From: Protea cynaroides
Lineage: Eukaryota > Streptophyta > Magnoliopsida > Proteales > Proteaceae
Assembly: GCA_028583415.1 (NCBI GenBank)
Contig: CM053266.1
Coordinates: 81,598,149-81,662,148 of the forward strand
Reading direction: 5' to 3'
DNA: 64,000 bases
Made by a program: the position numbers and the translations under genes. The notes beneath the pieces were generated by a model, which did not search any database, was not told the DNA's origin, and worked only from the letters and a program-made list of their open reading frames with translations. Below are positions 63,433 to 64,000 of this stretch, one piece after another. The stretch's first letter is position 1. Every line of letters starts with the position of its first letter.

Positions 63433-64000
63433 TGTCACACCCCAATTCTGCACCATTCAGAACAGTGTGATGAATCGTTAATAAACCAACGGTTCAACTA
63501 GGATCTCTAATAGGTTGTGTCCATTGAAAATAAAATCATACACATCCACAACCATAATCAGAATAAGTACACAATAGCGAAAGTCTTAATAATAAATGAA
63601 TTGAGGAATCTAAATGTGATAGTCAATAATAAAATATTAAGTTATGTTGTATTAATCGAGATATAAGTAAATAAAATATCAAATTACATTTCCTTAATAA
63701 TTCAAATAAAATCTAATTGAAAACGCATGCGTTGCACTCGCATGAAGAGTCATGCGTTTCCACGAAGTCTTCAGCTTCCATTGCAGCAACGTGCCCGTAC
63801 ACAGAAGTATTCATATAGTCTTCAATCGTGGTACCTGCATCATCAACTAAAAATATTCGACGTCGAAAGGGTGAGCACACATCACGGCTCAGTGAGCAAA
63901 CAAAACAATGCAACAATCATATGCATGCATTCAATTCATATCTGTGGCCTGGTATATAAGTTTGCAATGTGCTATAGAAAGGTTCGGTGGCCGCCTCGCC
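63433..64000 (-). repeat. Tekay-like LTR (copy 2 family), cut by window end
   Basis: Starts TGTCACACCCCAATTCTGC and stays collinear with the LTR at 20023 to the window end. It includes the start of the short conserved ORF region. The element it belongs to lies outside the window. Confidence 0.88.
63713..63916 (-). CDS. conserved short LTR reading frame
   Basis: The frame MLHCFVCSLSRDV...ECNACVFN matches the copy 2 ORF with a few substitutions (Cys for Tyr, Asn for the last Asp). The stop is in the same position. It is a copy of the same LTR family, inserted independently of the element at 10477-22265. Confidence 0.45.
   Translation of the reverse strand: MLHCFVCSLSRDVCSPFRRRIFLVDDAGTTIEDYMNTSVYGHVAAMEAEDFVETHDSSCECNACVFN

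Overview
The window is nuclear DNA of a flowering plant. It holds one intact spliced host gene in about 64 kb. Almost everything else is decayed plant-type transposons: Ty3/gypsy Tekay-like chromoviruses and a Tat-lineage element, Ty1/copia elements, L1 and RTE LINEs, SINEs and TIR elements. There are also two organelle-derived insertions, one carrying a plastid rpoC2 motif and one carrying ycf1. The species cannot be named from the sequence. No bacterial features, CRISPR array, rRNA or functional tRNA gene was seen.

Layout. 1-6934: a Tekay-like element coded on the minus strand, with its left LTR cut by the window edge, the chromodomain deleted and no recognisable gag. 7375-8870: a Tekay-type LTR fragment fused to a Tat-lineage element that runs on the minus strand (8871-10476, then 22266-26072, with its 5' LTR at 26073-26582). 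The Tat copy is split inside its protease by a complete Tekay-like element at 10477-22265 with the 5-bp target duplication ATAAC. Its gag is split again by a 1.3-kb insertion flanked by GGTTG. 27581-29031: the host gene, a two-exon short PPR protein of the THA8-like type. 31560-40541: an RTE LINE split by a Ty1/copia element (31977-40120, duplication CACCC). That copia has organelle DNA in its 5' LTR, and a Harbinger-like DNA transposon with a captured OSB-like gene fragment between gag and protease. 41010-47175: a SINE, minus-strand L1 remnants and a Harbinger-like MITE with a large CCA/CCG array. 47600-60533: a plus-strand L1 LINE broken by a second copia (duplication CCTTT), a plastid ycf1 segment, a Mutator-like MITE, a SINE and two related hAT-like MITEs, each with a perfect 8-bp duplication. 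60534-64000: two stacked Tekay-type LTRs.

Three things stand out. First, the complete Tekay-like element carries an antisense gene between its 5' LTR and gag, with its own 5'-UTR intron, that encodes a plant-transposon-domain-like protein. Second, LTRs of several diverged Tekay-type families share a short open reading frame in the element's sense direction. The copies differ in nucleotides but keep the same key residues and stop position, which suggests an LTR-encoded peptide. Third, the Harbinger-like element has captured a piece of a host OSB-type gene. The retroelement polyproteins are all broken, mostly by changes that look like C-to-T decay, and several catalytic residues are lost.
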